From Clostridia bacterium (GTDB lineage Bacteria; Bacillota; Clostridia; UBA1381): DNA of 38,757 nt. Shown piece after piece: positions 1-9,464 of this stretch. Location: NCBI GenBank assembly GCA_022768695.1, contig JALEPO010000164.1, positions 1 through 38,757 of the forward strand, given 5' to 3'. The position numbers and the translations under genes are program-made. The notes below the pieces were generated by a model. That model had not been told where the DNA came from. It worked only from the letters and a program-made list of their open reading frames with translations, and made no database searches. Position 1 is the first letter of the stretch. Every line of letters starts with the position of its first letter.

Positions 1-2
1 TA

Positions 3-275
<273 letters not shown>

Positions 276-296
276 TTTTAGAAAGGGTTGAGCGTA

Positions 297-791
297 GTGG
301 AAGAATGTTTACAGTTTGTATCAGTTGATGTGTGGACGATGATTTTTACATGGGCAAATCTTTTGATTTTGTTTTTGTTGCTGAAAAAATTTTTGTTCAA
401 GCCTGTAAATAAGGTGCTGGACGCTCGTGCGAATGAAATAGAAAGTACTTATAGGCAGGCAGAGAAAACTAAAAATTCTGCCGAGGAGCTGAAGGGACAG
501 TATGAGCAGAAGCTGCTTCAGGCAAAATCTGAGGCTGACGGTATTATTAAATCTGCTGTCGAAACTGCCAGTCTGCGTTCGGACAGCATAATAAATGAGG
601 CAACGGATAAAGTAAAGCATATAATGGAAAAATCACAAAATCAGATAGAGCAGGATAAGAAAAATGCAATAAATGAAGCGAGAACTGAGATTGCCTCGAT
701 GGCTGTTGATGTTGCGGAAAAGCTTATTGGCGAAAAATTTAACGAAGAAAATGACAAAAAATTAATCTCAGATATTATTGACAGAATTTAG
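297..791 (+). CDS. atpF: F1Fo ATP synthase subunit b
   Basis: Peripheral stalk subunit linking the Fo membrane part to F1. One N-terminal transmembrane segment (about residues 13-30, rich in Leu/Phe) is followed by a long charged helix with many Lys, Glu and Ala, as expected for the b-dimer coiled coil. At about 164 residues it has normal length. An in-frame TTG at 288 directly abuts the Shine-Dalgarno GAAAGGG, leaving no spacing. GTG at 297 lies about 9 bases downstream of it and is the better start. It follows atpE by about 20 bp in the same operon. Confidence 0.94.
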   Translation: MEECLQFVSVDVWTMIFTWANLLILFLLLKKFLFKPVNKVLDARANEIESTYRQAEKTKNSAEELKGQYEQKLLQAKSEADGIIKSAVETASLRSDSIINEATDKVKHIMEKSQNQIEQDKKNAINEARTEIASMAVDVAEKLIGEKFNEENDKKLISDIIDRI

Positions 792-802
792 AGGTGATTT
801 GT

Positions 803-1330
803 ATGTCAATAGCAAAATTATATGGAGAATCATTTCTTGAATTGGCACACGAGGAGGGTATTTCCGATATAATACTTTCAGATTTGAGCGATATAGCAGC
901 ACTTTTTAAAAAGCATCCGGAGTATGTTAAAATACTTGATTCGCCGAGGATTGACAAGGATGAGCTGATGAAAATATTAAATGATGATTTTTTCGGGAAA
1001 ATTAATCATTATACATTAAATTTTCTCAAGCTGCTATGCGAAAAGCATATAGTTCATCATCTTGCGGAATGTCTTGAAGCATATGAGGATTTATATAATA
1101 AATATAACAATATTAAAACAGTAAACATTACAACAGCGCGTCCATTGGGAGATGATCTTGTTAAAAGACTTATAGAAAAGCTTGAAGCTCGCACCGGAGG
1201 AAAAATAGTCATGAAAAAGCGTATTGATGAAAGCTGTATCGGCGGTATAATAATTGAAATGGACGGAAAGAGGATTGACTCAAGTGTCAAATCGGAGCTG
1301 TTGAATATCAGGCAAGCTCTAATTAATTAA
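803..1330 (+). CDS. atpH: F1Fo ATP synthase subunit delta
   Basis: Delta (OSCP-like) subunit that ties the peripheral stalk to the top of the F1 head. About 175 residues, typical of the family, with a helical N-terminal domain and the conserved C-terminal pattern ending in GGIIIEMDGKRID and SVKSELLNIRQAL. An in-frame GTG at 794 overlaps the ribosome binding site GAGGTG. ATG 803, 6 bases after it, is the likely start. It lies 11 bp after atpF and 14 bp before atpA, in the standard atp order. Confidence 0.94.
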   Translation: MSIAKLYGESFLELAHEEGISDIILSDLSDIAALFKKHPEYVKILDSPRIDKDELMKILNDDFFGKINHYTLNFLKLLCEKHIVHHLAECLEAYEDLYNKYNNIKTVNITTARPLGDDLVKRLIEKLEARTGGKIVMKKRIDESCIGGIIIEMDGKRIDSSVKSELLNIRQALIN

Positions 1331-1344
1331 CTTAGGAGTAAGAA

Positions 1345-2838
1345 ATGCAGGATTTAAGCAAAATTATAAAGGACCGTATAAAAAATTACGAAAATATTAT
1401 AAATGAAACCGAAACAGGATATGTAATTGAAGTGGGTGACGGAATAGCTCGTATACATGGTCTTGCGAATTGCATGGCGGGTGAGCTGATTGAGCTTGAC
1501 GGCGGAGTTATGGCTATGGCGATGAATCTTGAAGAGGATAATGTCAGCGTTATTATTCTTGGAGAGGATAAGCAAATAAAAGAAGGCGGATGCGCAAAGC
1601 GAACAGGAAAGGTTGCAAATGTTCCTGTAGGAGAATGCTTGATAGGCAGAGTGGTTGACGCCTTGGGAAATCCGATTGACGGCAAGGGTGCGGTTAATGC
1701 TGAGCAATATCGTCCTGTTGAAGCTGTTGCGTCAGGAATTATTGAGCGTAAGTCGGTAAGTGTGCCCTTGCAGACCGGAATTAAAGCTATTGATTCCATG
1801 ATTCCGATAGGCAGAGGTCAGCGAGAGCTTATTATAGGTGACAGGCAAACCGGAAAAACCTCTATTGCTGTTGATACAATAATAAATCAAAAGAATTCAA
1901 ATGTTATATGTATTTATGTTGCTATAGGTCAGAAACGTTCTACAGTTGCTTCAATTGTTGATACGCTTGAAAAAGCGGGAGCTATGGATTATACAATAGT
2001 TGTTTCGGCAACCGCTTCTGAAATGCCGGCAATGCAGTATATTGCGCCGTACTCAGGCTGCGCCATGGGTGAGTATTTCATGTATAAGGGCGCAGACGCG
2101 CTTATTATTTATGACGACTTATCAAAGCATGCTGTGGCATACAGAGCATTATCACTGCTTTTAAGGCGTTCTCCCGGACGTGAGGCATATCCCGGAGATG
2201 TTTTCTATCTTCATTCAAGATTGCTGGAAAGAGCCGCAAGACTTTCAGATGCTCTTGGCGGCGGCTCGCTTACAGCTCTGCCTGTAATCGAAACACAGGC
2301 AGGAGATGTTTCGGCATATATTCCAACGAATGTAATATCAATCACTGACGGACAGATTTTTCTCGAAACGGAATTATTCCATTCTGGAATTATGCCGGCG
2401 GTAAATCCGGGCATAAGTGTATCGCGAGTAGGCGGAAACGCACAGATAAAGGCAATGAAAAAGGTTGCCGGCAGTCTTAAGCTTGCATATTCGCAGTATC
2501 GTGAGCTGCAGTCGTTTGCGCAGTTTGGCTCGGATTTAGACAGAGATACAAAAATGCGTCTGGCAAAGGGCGAAAGAATAGTTGAGATACTAAAACAGGG
2601 TAGAAATACTCCGGTGAAGGTTGAATTGCAGGTGGCAATAATTTATGCGGTTATTAATGACTATCTGGAGGATATTCCTGTTGATAGAATACATGAATAT
2701 GAAAGCGCTTTGTTCAATTATATAGAAAATAAAGCGCATGATATAATAGATGATATAGAAAAAACCGGTGATTTAAGTATGGAAACCGAAAACAGGTTGA
2801 AGAATGCAATTGAGGAATGTAAACGTTCTTTTGTATGA
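1345..2838 (+). CDS. atpA: F1Fo ATP synthase subunit alpha
   Basis: Non-catalytic nucleotide-binding subunit of the F1 head (alpha3beta3). The 497-residue protein has the N-terminal beta-barrel, a Walker A motif GDRQTGKTS near residue 170, the Walker B region [12 protein letters not shown] near residue 255, and the PGREAYPGD segment with the arginine-finger region downstream (SRVGGNAQ). Length is normal for the family. TTAGGAG precedes the ATG by about 6 bases. It sits between atpH and atpG. Confidence 0.98.
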   Translation: MQDLSKIIKDRIKNYENIINETETGYVIEVGDGIARIHGLANCMAGELIELDGGVMAMAMNLEEDNVSVIILGEDKQIKEGGCAKRTGKVANVPVGECLIGRVVDALGNPIDGKGAVNAEQYRPVEAVASGIIERKSVSVPLQTGIKAIDSMIPIGRGQRELIIGDRQTGKTSIAVDTIINQKNSNVICIYVAIGQKRSTVASIVDTLEKAGAMDYTIVVSATASEMPAMQYIAPYSGCAMGEYFMYKGADALIIYDDLSKHAVAYRALSLLLRRSPGREAYPGDVFYLHSRLLERAARLSDALGGGSLTALPVIETQAGDVSAYIPTNVISITDGQIFLETELFHSGIMPAVNPGISVSRVGGNAQIKAMKKVAGSLKLAYSQYRELQSFAQFGSDLDRDTKMRLAKGERIVEILKQGRNTPVKVELQVAIIYAVINDYLEDIPVDRIHEYESALFNYIENKAHDIIDDIEKTGDLSMETENRLKNAIEECKRSFV

Positions 2839-2865
2839 TATTGCATCAATGGAAAGGGATACTGT

Positions 2866-5122
<2,257 letters not shown>

Positions 5123-5147
5123 AAATCTGTATTGAGAGGATTATGAT

Positions 5148-5552
5148 ATGAAAACATTTCATTTACAGATAGTAACTCCTGACGGCTTGATGTTTGACGG
5201 ACAGGCTGAGAAAATTCTTGTTCGTACAACTGAGGGTGATGTGGGAATTTTAAGCGGTCATTCGGATTATGTCAGTCCGGTTGCTACCGGATTGGCACGA
5301 ATAACTATGGAAAACGGCGATACAAAATCTGCTGCCTGCTCAGGCGGATTGCTTAGCGTAAAAGGAAAGGTAACTCGTCTTGTTGCCGATACTTTTGAAT
5401 GGGCTGAGGATATAGATGTAGAGCGCGCCAAACGCGCAAAGGATAGAGCGGAAAAAATAATGCATACCGCTTCTGAATATGAAGAAAAGGCTGCTGAAAT
5501 TAAATTAAAAAGAGCTATTACAAGAATAAACGTGGTTGAGAGTATTAAATAA
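5148..5552 (+). CDS. atpC: F1Fo ATP synthase subunit epsilon
   Basis: Epsilon subunit, which contacts gamma and the c-ring and can inhibit ATP hydrolysis. 134 residues: an N-terminal beta-sandwich beginning FHLQIVTPDG with GDVGILSGHSDYV (a variant of the usual GxxGxLxxH), and a C-terminal helical hairpin rich in Ala, Lys and Glu (VERAKRAKDRAEK). It is the last gene of the atp operon and is followed by a long hairpin element and a strong terminator. Confidence 0.95.
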   Translation: MKTFHLQIVTPDGLMFDGQAEKILVRTTEGDVGILSGHSDYVSPVATGLARITMENGDTKSAACSGGLLSVKGKVTRLVADTFEWAEDIDVERAKRAKDRAEKIMHTASEYEEKAAEIKLKRAITRINVVESIK

Positions 5553-5578
5553 GAAATATGAATTGCTAATTCGACTTA

Positions 5579-5657
5579 TCGACAAAGTATTGTTTGGCAT
5601 AGTAAGCCTCCCCTCGTAGGAGAGCCTGACACACTGCTAAACAATAGGTTTTGTCGA
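5579..5657. repeat. Long imperfect hairpin element downstream of atpC
   Basis: Two paired blocks make a 79-bp fold-back: TCGACAAA (5579-5586) with TTTGTCGA (5650-5657), and TATTGTTTGGCA (5588-5599) with TGCTAAACAATA (5635-5646, one G-T pair). The loop contains a smaller CTCC/GGAG hairpin. It codes for nothing evident and lacks a T-run of its own. It could be a dispersed palindromic repeat (MITE-like) or an operon-end RNA structure. Only one clear copy is seen in this window. Confidence 0.6.
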
Positions 5658-5664
5658 CACACTA

Positions 5665-5700
5665 AAAAAGGATATGTGATTTTTTTCACATATCCTTTTT
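5665..5700. terminator. Bidirectional terminator between atpC and the isomerase gene
   Basis: A 15-bp perfect stem AAAAAGGATATGTGA / TCACATATCCTTTTT has a T-rich loop, with an A-run on the left and a T-run on the right. It can end the atp operon on the plus strand and the convergent isomerase gene on the minus strand. A second small hairpin, AATGAGTG/CACTCATT (5706-5727), lies next to it. Confidence 0.9.
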
Positions 5701-5739
5701 GTTAGAATGAGTGTAAAATCACTCATTTTAAAATTCTGA

Positions 5740-6378
5740 TTAGTCAACGATTGTCTTAACGTATTCAGCAATTTTGTCGCACTTGCAGTTTGCAAAGAAT
5801 AGATCCTTAAACTGCTTTCCTGCAACAGCGCCCTTAACAAGCTCCTGATCAAGGTTAGGAAGAATGTCAAGAAGCTCTCTGTGAGTAACTTTTTTAACTT
5901 CGTTAAGTATTTTAGCATTTCTCTGCTCAGGAACTGCTCTTTCCTTAGGATAACCGCCGCCCCATTCTTCAACAAACAGCTTTTCAAATACATACTGAAG
6001 GTTTAATTCTGCACCCCAGCCCCAGCCTTTAGCGAAAGGCATAGCGATACAGTTACCGTTATTAACCTGAGTGAACTGATAAGCGTCTGTAGGATCAACA
6101 ACATGACCGCAAAGCACTCCGGGGAATGCGTTACAAGCAAGACAAGCGCCTTCGCCTGTGCCGCAGCCTGTGATAACAAGATCAGCAGCGCCTGAATTAA
6201 GAAGAATAGCAGCAAGAATACCAATCTGAACATATGTTAGCTGTTCAGCGTCATCAGCTGAGTACATACCATAGTTAAATACCTCGTGACCTAACGGTTC
6301 AACGACTTTCTTTAGGGTTTCAACGATAACACCGTTCTTTGCAGCTTGGCTGTTTTCGTTAATTAAAGCAATTTTCAT
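5740..6378 (-). CDS. RpiB/LacA/LacB-family sugar-phosphate isomerase
   Basis: Predicted aldose-ketose isomerase of phosphorylated sugars, cytosolic. The N-terminal about 150 residues match the RpiB fold: start MKIALINENSQAAKN, the catalytic-cysteine motif TGCGTGEG (Cys72), then NNGNCIAMPF, equivalent to the NxxN substrate region. The 212-residue length exceeds classic RpiB (about 150) by a C-terminal extension rich in Lys and Glu, typical of a less-characterised clostridial branch. The substrate (ribose, galactose, tagatose or another sugar phosphate) cannot be read from the sequence. AAGAAGGTAA precedes the ATG. It stands alone, transcribed toward the atp operon. Confidence 0.88.
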   Translation of the reverse strand: MKIALINENSQAAKNGVIVETLKKVVEPLGHEVFNYGMYSADDAEQLTYVQIGILAAILLNSGAADLVITGCGTGEGACLACNAFPGVLCGHVVDPTDAYQFTQVNNGNCIAMPFAKGWGWGAELNLQYVFEKLFVEEWGGGYPKERAVPEQRNAKILNEVKKVTHRELLDILPNLDQELVKGAVAGKQFKDLFFANCKCDKIAEYVKTIVD

Positions 6379-6413
6379 TGGAATTACCTTCTTTCTATAA
6401 TAATATTATATAT

Positions 6414-6442
6414 ATTATAACAAATTTCAGATTGATTTGCAA
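6414..6442 (-). promoter_or_regulatory. Promoter of the RpiB-family gene
   Basis: On the minus strand TTGCAA (-35) and TATAAT (-10) are separated by 17 bases, about 35-60 bp upstream of the isomerase start. Confidence 0.75.
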
Positions 6443-6564
6443 TATATAAAATGAAAAAAGATGTAAAATCATAATTATAAGCGGGTGGATGTCACATATA
6501 TAGGTGATAAAATCTACGTCTGAAACTCTGAATGACAGAAATTTTGACATTATAAAATAATACA

Positions 6565-6599
6565 TTGACAAACAATATTATATGTGATATAGTATTGTT
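6565..6599 (+). promoter_or_regulatory. padR promoter with overlapping 29-bp palindromic operator
   Basis: TTGACA (6565-6570) and TATAGT (6588-6593) have a 17-base spacer. From 6571 to 6599 the DNA is a near-perfect palindrome (12 of 14 pairs), with arms AACAATA/TATTGTT and inner TATAT/ATATA around GTG. It covers the spacer, the -10 and the bases just after it, so a bound dimer would block RNA polymerase. A weaker TCAC-N8-GTGA site lies at 6492-6507. The likely binder is the PadR protein encoded immediately downstream. Confidence 0.8.
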
Positions 6600-6627
6600 A
6601 AGAAAAAGATATAGAGGAGTGGTGTGA

Positions 6628-6948
6628 ATGATATTTAATGTCAACGGAGCGCTTCTTGATACATTAGTGCTGTCAATAGTGGAGCGCGCTGATACCTATG
6701 GATATGAAATAACGCGCGAGCTTCGTGAGTCGTTGGAAATTTCCGAATCAACGCTTTATCCTGTTCTCAGGCGTCTGCAAAAGGATGCCTGTCTGGAAAT
6801 ATACGATAAGGAATTTTCGGGCAGAAACCGCCGGTATTATTCAATAACAGACAGAGGAAAATGTCAGCTTAAGATGTACCGGAATGAATGGAAAAATTAC
6901 AGAGATAAGATAAATAACATTGTTGAGGAGGGGGACAACTGTGAGTAA
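6628..6948 (+). CDS. PadR-family transcriptional regulator
   Basis: Winged-helix DNA-binding repressor of the short PadR type (106 residues). The core shows the family pattern: LDTLVLSIVERADTYGYEITREL, then the recognition region ESTLYPVLRRLQKDACL and the wing GRNRRYYSITDRGK. A short C-terminal dimerisation helix follows. GAGGAG lies 8 bases before ATG 6628. It is the first gene of a five-gene operon and probably represses it through the palindrome in its own promoter. The next gene starts inside its last codons. The inducing signal is unknown, but in related operons it is often cell-envelope stress. Confidence 0.95.
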   Translation: MIFNVNGALLDTLVLSIVERADTYGYEITRELRESLEISESTLYPVLRRLQKDACLEIYDKEFSGRNRRYYSITDRGKCQLKMYRNEWKNYRDKINNIVEEGDNCE

Positions 6949-7987
6949 ACAGGAGTTTTTAAACGAATTGCGGAAAGAGTTGAACTTTCTGCCGCCGGAG
7001 GAGCTTAATGACGCTATAAACTATTATGATGAGTATATAAGTGAGAGTGTCGATGAGGAAACGGCATTATGGGAGCTGGGTTCTCCGAGGAGAGTTGCAG
7101 AGGATTTCAAGAAAGAATATTGCGACAAAAATGTGGTAAATAATTTTTTGCCGATAAAATATTCGGACGAAAAAAATACCGGCAGTATTAATACGAAGCA
7201 TCCGATTTGGATGTATGTACTGTTGGTTGTGCTGATTATAGGCTTTGGAGTTCCTGTGCTGAATTTAATAGGCGGAGTAATTTCATCAATGGCATCTATA
7301 ATTATACTGGCACTGATTGCGGTTATAATTATAAAGATATTGCGTGATAAAAACCGAAGCTATGAAAATAGTGCGGCATATGTGCAAACCTGTTCCGATA
7401 TAAAAAAGCTTGATATAAATCTTGGCGCGGGAATGTTCGTAATAGACCGGGGCGATAGCTTTGGTATAGACGGCGGCAAGCTGCAAAGCAGTATAGTAAA
7501 CGGTGTATGGCATATATCGGGAAATTCTGTAGACGGAAGCCATATTGACCAGTCGGGGGCAATGACAAAGATTACAGTACCGAATTATTTTACTGCTGAA
7601 AATGCAAAAATAAGACTTGGCGCAGGAAATCTGCTTATCAAGGGCTTGTCGTCATATACAACAAACCTTGAGGTATCGGTAGGCAATATGGAAGCGGTAG
7701 GCTTATATTCAAAAAATCTGAATATAAAATGCGGTGTCGGCAGAATGAAGGCTGATGCGAGTATGCATGGAAATGTAAATATAAGCTGCGGCATGGGTGA
7801 TACATCTGTGAGGTTTACAAACAGAGCCGAGGAGTTTAATTATACTGCAACTGTGGGTTTGGGTAAGGTAATTATCAACGGACAGGAGATTCAGGGTAAG
7901 AGCGTGAACAATAATAATGCCCAGCATGACATGAATGTAAAATGCGGCATGGGTAATGTAAGAATTGATTTTGGCGGGGTGATATAA
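6941..7987 (+). CDS. HAAS/DUF1700 membrane protein with beta-repeat (DUF4097-like) C-terminus
   Basis: About 348 residues. The N-terminal HAAS (DUF1700) helical domain (residues 1-65; FLPPEELNDAINYYDEYI and LGSPRRVAEDF) is the type usually encoded next to PadR regulators. Two transmembrane segments lie at about 90-108 and 112-134. The C-terminal part (about 155-348) is a run of strands with repeated small glycine turns: LGAGMF, LGAGNL, SVGNME, KCGVGR, SCGMGD, TVGLGK, KCGMGN. This resembles DUF4097/adhesin-like beta-helices. GTG 6941, 6 bases after GAGGAGGGGG and overlapping padR by 8 bp, is preferred over TTG 6920. A role in envelope sensing or anti-regulation is inference. Confidence 0.88.
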   Translation: MSKQEFLNELRKELNFLPPEELNDAINYYDEYISESVDEETALWELGSPRRVAEDFKKEYCDKNVVNNFLPIKYSDEKNTGSINTKHPIWMYVLLVVLIIGFGVPVLNLIGGVISSMASIIILALIAVIIIKILRDKNRSYENSAAYVQTCSDIKKLDINLGAGMFVIDRGDSFGIDGGKLQSSIVNGVWHISGNSVDGSHIDQSGAMTKITVPNYFTAENAKIRLGAGNLLIKGLSSYTTNLEVSVGNMEAVGLYSKNLNIKCGVGRMKADASMHGNVNISCGMGDTSVRFTNRAEEFNYTATVGLGKVIINGQEIQGKSVNNNNAQHDMNVKCGMGNVRIDFGGVI

Positions 7988-8526
7988 TGGGCAAGGAAGA
8001 ATACATTGCTGAGATAAAAAAAGAGCTCGGTTTTATGCCGTATAATGAGGTAGTTAAGGCCGAGGAATATTTCAACAGCTTTTTCTGCGGCACTCAGAGC
8101 GATGAAGAAGTGATTAATACTTTAGGAACACCAAAGGAGGCGGCAAAAAAATATTGTAAATCTAATACTGAAGAAGAAAAAAATAATCAGAATAGGATAA
8201 ACAAAGCCAGAAATTACACCGGTTGGGTTATAGCAATAATTGCGGCAGTATTTCTTTTCCCGGTATGGGCACCTGTGTTGCTGATTTCTGCGGCTTTTGT
8301 GGTTTTTATTATGGTGATGGCTGTTGCTGTGAGCTTTGGAACATGGATAGGCGGCGGAGTTGCCATAATTACAGGTATTTTCTCAAATATGATAATTGCA
8401 GATAAGCTGATACAATGCGGACTGGGATTTGTTATGTTCGGAGTAGGACTTATGCTCTCATGGCTGCTTGTATGGGGACTTATTAACCTTAGTATTTGGT
8501 TTATAAGAAAGGTTACGAAAAGTTAG
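7987..8526 (+). CDS. Second HAAS/DUF1700 membrane protein
   Basis: 179 residues. The N-terminal HAAS domain (residues 1-60) parallels that of the upstream gene: IKKELGFMPYNEVVKAEEYF and TLGTPKEAAKKY. Three or four hydrophobic segments follow between about residues 78 and 172, with a GTWIGGGVAIITGIF glycine-rich stretch. It lacks the beta-repeat domain of its neighbour. Its ATG overlaps the stop codon of the preceding gene by one base, so translation is probably coupled. The two proteins share the HAAS domain and may act together on the PadR regulator or another membrane partner; that is inference. Confidence 0.85.
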   Translation: MGKEEYIAEIKKELGFMPYNEVVKAEEYFNSFFCGTQSDEEVINTLGTPKEAAKKYCKSNTEEEKNNQNRINKARNYTGWVIAIIAAVFLFPVWAPVLLISAAFVVFIMVMAVAVSFGTWIGGGVAIITGIFSNMIIADKLIQCGLGFVMFGVGLMLSWLLVWGLINLSIWFIRKVTKS

Positions 8527-8538
8527 GAGCTGATAAAT

Positions 8539-8817
8539 ATGAAAATGAAAATAACTAAGGCAGTTGCGGTTATAGCTGCTGTAGCTGTTTGCATCGGCGT
8601 GTTACTGTGCATTGCAGGTAAATCCGGCAGAGGAAGTATGGTTCGTGCATTTGAAAATATGGGCGGTAAGGTGTACTATTATGATGACCGTGATAAGAAT
8701 AATCATGAACAGGAATTTGAAGAATTTTATGACGAGTTTTTCAATGATGATTTAGAGCATTTCTTTGATGAATTTGAGGATATATATGGAGGTGAATCAA
8801 ATGAAGCGTCTTTATAA
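8539..8817 (+). CDS. Small membrane-anchored protein with acidic aromatic tail
   Basis: I do not recognise a family. 92 residues: a hydrophobic N-terminal segment (about 6-27, a signal anchor), a short basic/glycine stretch (GKSGRGSMVRAF), then a strongly acidic tail in which Asp/Glu alternate with Phe/Tyr (EFEEFYDEFFNDD, EHFFDEFEDIY). RBS AGGAGCTG precedes ATG 8539. Its last codons overlap the start of the PspC gene (ATG 8801). The tail would probably be extracytoplasmic and could bind cations or a basic partner. It is co-transcribed with the HAAS and PspC genes. Confidence 0.75.
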   Translation: MKMKITKAVAVIAAVAVCIGVLLCIAGKSGRGSMVRAFENMGGKVYYYDDRDKNNHEQEFEEFYDEFFNDDLEHFFDEFEDIYGGESNEASL

Positions 8818-8995
8818 AAGCACTATGAACAGAATGATATGCGGAGTATGCGGAGGAATAGCAGAATATTTTAATCTTGACCCATCACTTATAAGATTGG
8901 TTGCCGTATTGATTGCCTGCGTTTCTTTCGGAACAGGTCTGCTGGCTTATATAGTCATGGCAATTATTCTGCCGAATGATATTGAGATAAAGTAG
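8801..8995 (+). CDS. PspC-domain membrane protein
   Basis: 64-residue protein made almost entirely of one PspC domain: the basic start KRLYKSTMNRMICGVCGGIAEYFNLDPSLIR (in parts), then a hydrophobic helix VAVLIACVSFGTGLLAYIVM and the ILPND end. PspC proteins take part in envelope/phage-shock responses. GGAGGTGA 5 bases upstream selects ATG 8801, although the frame stays open farther upstream. It overlaps the previous gene by 17 bp and is the last gene of the PadR operon. Confidence 0.92.
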   Translation: MKRLYKSTMNRMICGVCGGIAEYFNLDPSLIRLVAVLIACVSFGTGLLAYIVMAIILPNDIEIK

Positions 8996-9004
8996 TTAAA
9001 ATGA

Positions 9005-9035
9005 AAAAAGCACTTCAGCTAATGAAGTGCTTTTT
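9005..9035. terminator. Bidirectional terminator shared by the PspC operon and tRNA-Met
   Basis: The 13-bp stem AAAAAGCACTTCA / TGAAGTGCTTTTT has a 5-base loop. On the plus strand it ends the PadR operon. On the minus strand it lies directly after the CCA end of the tRNA gene. Confidence 0.9.
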
Positions 9036-9111
9036 GGTAGCGGTAACTAGATTCGAACTAGTGACACTGCGGGTATGAACCGCATGCTCTAGCCAACTGA
9101 GCTATACCGCC
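9035..9111 (-). tRNA. tRNA-Met (CAT), elongator type
   Basis: Reading the minus strand, the acceptor GGCGGTA pairs with TACCGCT, discriminator A, and CCA is encoded. The D-loop is AGCTCAGTTGGCTAGAGC, the anticodon loop TTCATAC gives CAT, and the T-arm is TAGTTCGAATCTA. The GGCGGTA acceptor and GGTTCATACC anticodon arm fit elongator Met rather than initiator or lysidine tRNA-Ile. 77 nt. Confidence 0.95.
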
Positions 9112-9125
9112 GTACAACATTTAAT

Positions 9126-9154
9126 ATTATACATGAAGAAGTTGGATTTGTCAA
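9126..9154 (-). promoter_or_regulatory. Promoter of tRNA-Met
   Basis: Perfect consensus on the minus strand: TTGACA and TATAAT with 17 bases between, 15 bp upstream of the mature tRNA 5' end. It is divergent from the riboswitch promoter. Confidence 0.9.
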
Positions 9155-9197
9155 TACATTTTTTTAAAAAAATATAAAAAATCTTTTGAATACCGTA

Positions 9198-9226
9198 TTG
9201 ACAGTTGGGTAATAATATGATATTAT
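9198..9226 (+). promoter_or_regulatory. Promoter of the Mn2+ riboswitch/ATPase transcript
   Basis: TTGACA (9198-9203), 17-base spacer, TATTAT (9221-9226). Transcription would start at about 9233, just before the aptamer. Confidence 0.88.
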
Positions 9227-9235
9227 ACAGTCAAT

Positions 9236-9325
9236 AAAAGGGAGTAGCTTGCGCTTTTAAAGCGTAATATGATGTCGTCAGTACGATTTTTTAATCCGGA
9301 TCATATTCTAAGAAGCAAGACTTTT
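9236..9325 (+). promoter_or_regulatory. yybP-ykoY (Mn2+) riboswitch aptamer
   Basis: The outer stem AAAAG/CTTTT (9236-9240, 9321-9325) encloses the conserved GGGAGTAGC, a small CGCTTT/AAAGCG hairpin, and a second arm AATATGAT/ATCATATT (9267-9274, 9300-9307). The second arm carries the diagnostic GTCGTCAGTACG and ATCCGG loops, and GCAAGAC closes the aptamer. These match the known yybP-ykoY consensus, which senses Mn2+. The downstream gene is a cation-transporting P-type ATPase, as in known cases. Confidence 0.92.
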
Positions 9326-9370
9326 GTTGCAGATTTTTTTGGCTGCGATAATTGTCTTGCTTCTTTTTTT
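9311..9370 (+). terminator. Riboswitch-controlled intrinsic terminator
   Basis: The 11-bp stem AGAAGCAAGAC (9311-9321) / GTCTTGCTTCT (9354-9364) has an inner TTGCAG/CTGCGA stem and is followed by TTTTTTT. Its left arm contains the GCAAGAC end of the aptamer, so aptamer folding and terminator folding exclude each other. I infer that metal binding prevents termination and turns the gene on. Confidence 0.88.
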
Positions 9371-9387
9371 CGATTAAGGAAGAAAAT

Positions 9388-9447
9388 ATGTACATAAACG
9401 GTGAGGATATGGTTCAAGAAACAGTTGTTGCGGTCATCAGAGATTAA
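9388..9447 (+). CDS. Possible 19-codon leader ORF
   Basis: Between the riboswitch terminator and the ATPase gene an ATG, 7 bases after AAGGA, opens a 19-residue frame (MYINGEDMVQETVVAVIRD) ending in TAA 17 bp before the ATPase ATG. It has a plausible ribosome binding site. It may be a leader peptide or chance; no family is recognised. Confidence 0.4.
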   Translation: MYINGEDMVQETVVAVIRD

Positions 9448-9464
9448 ATAAGGGGAGGATTATT

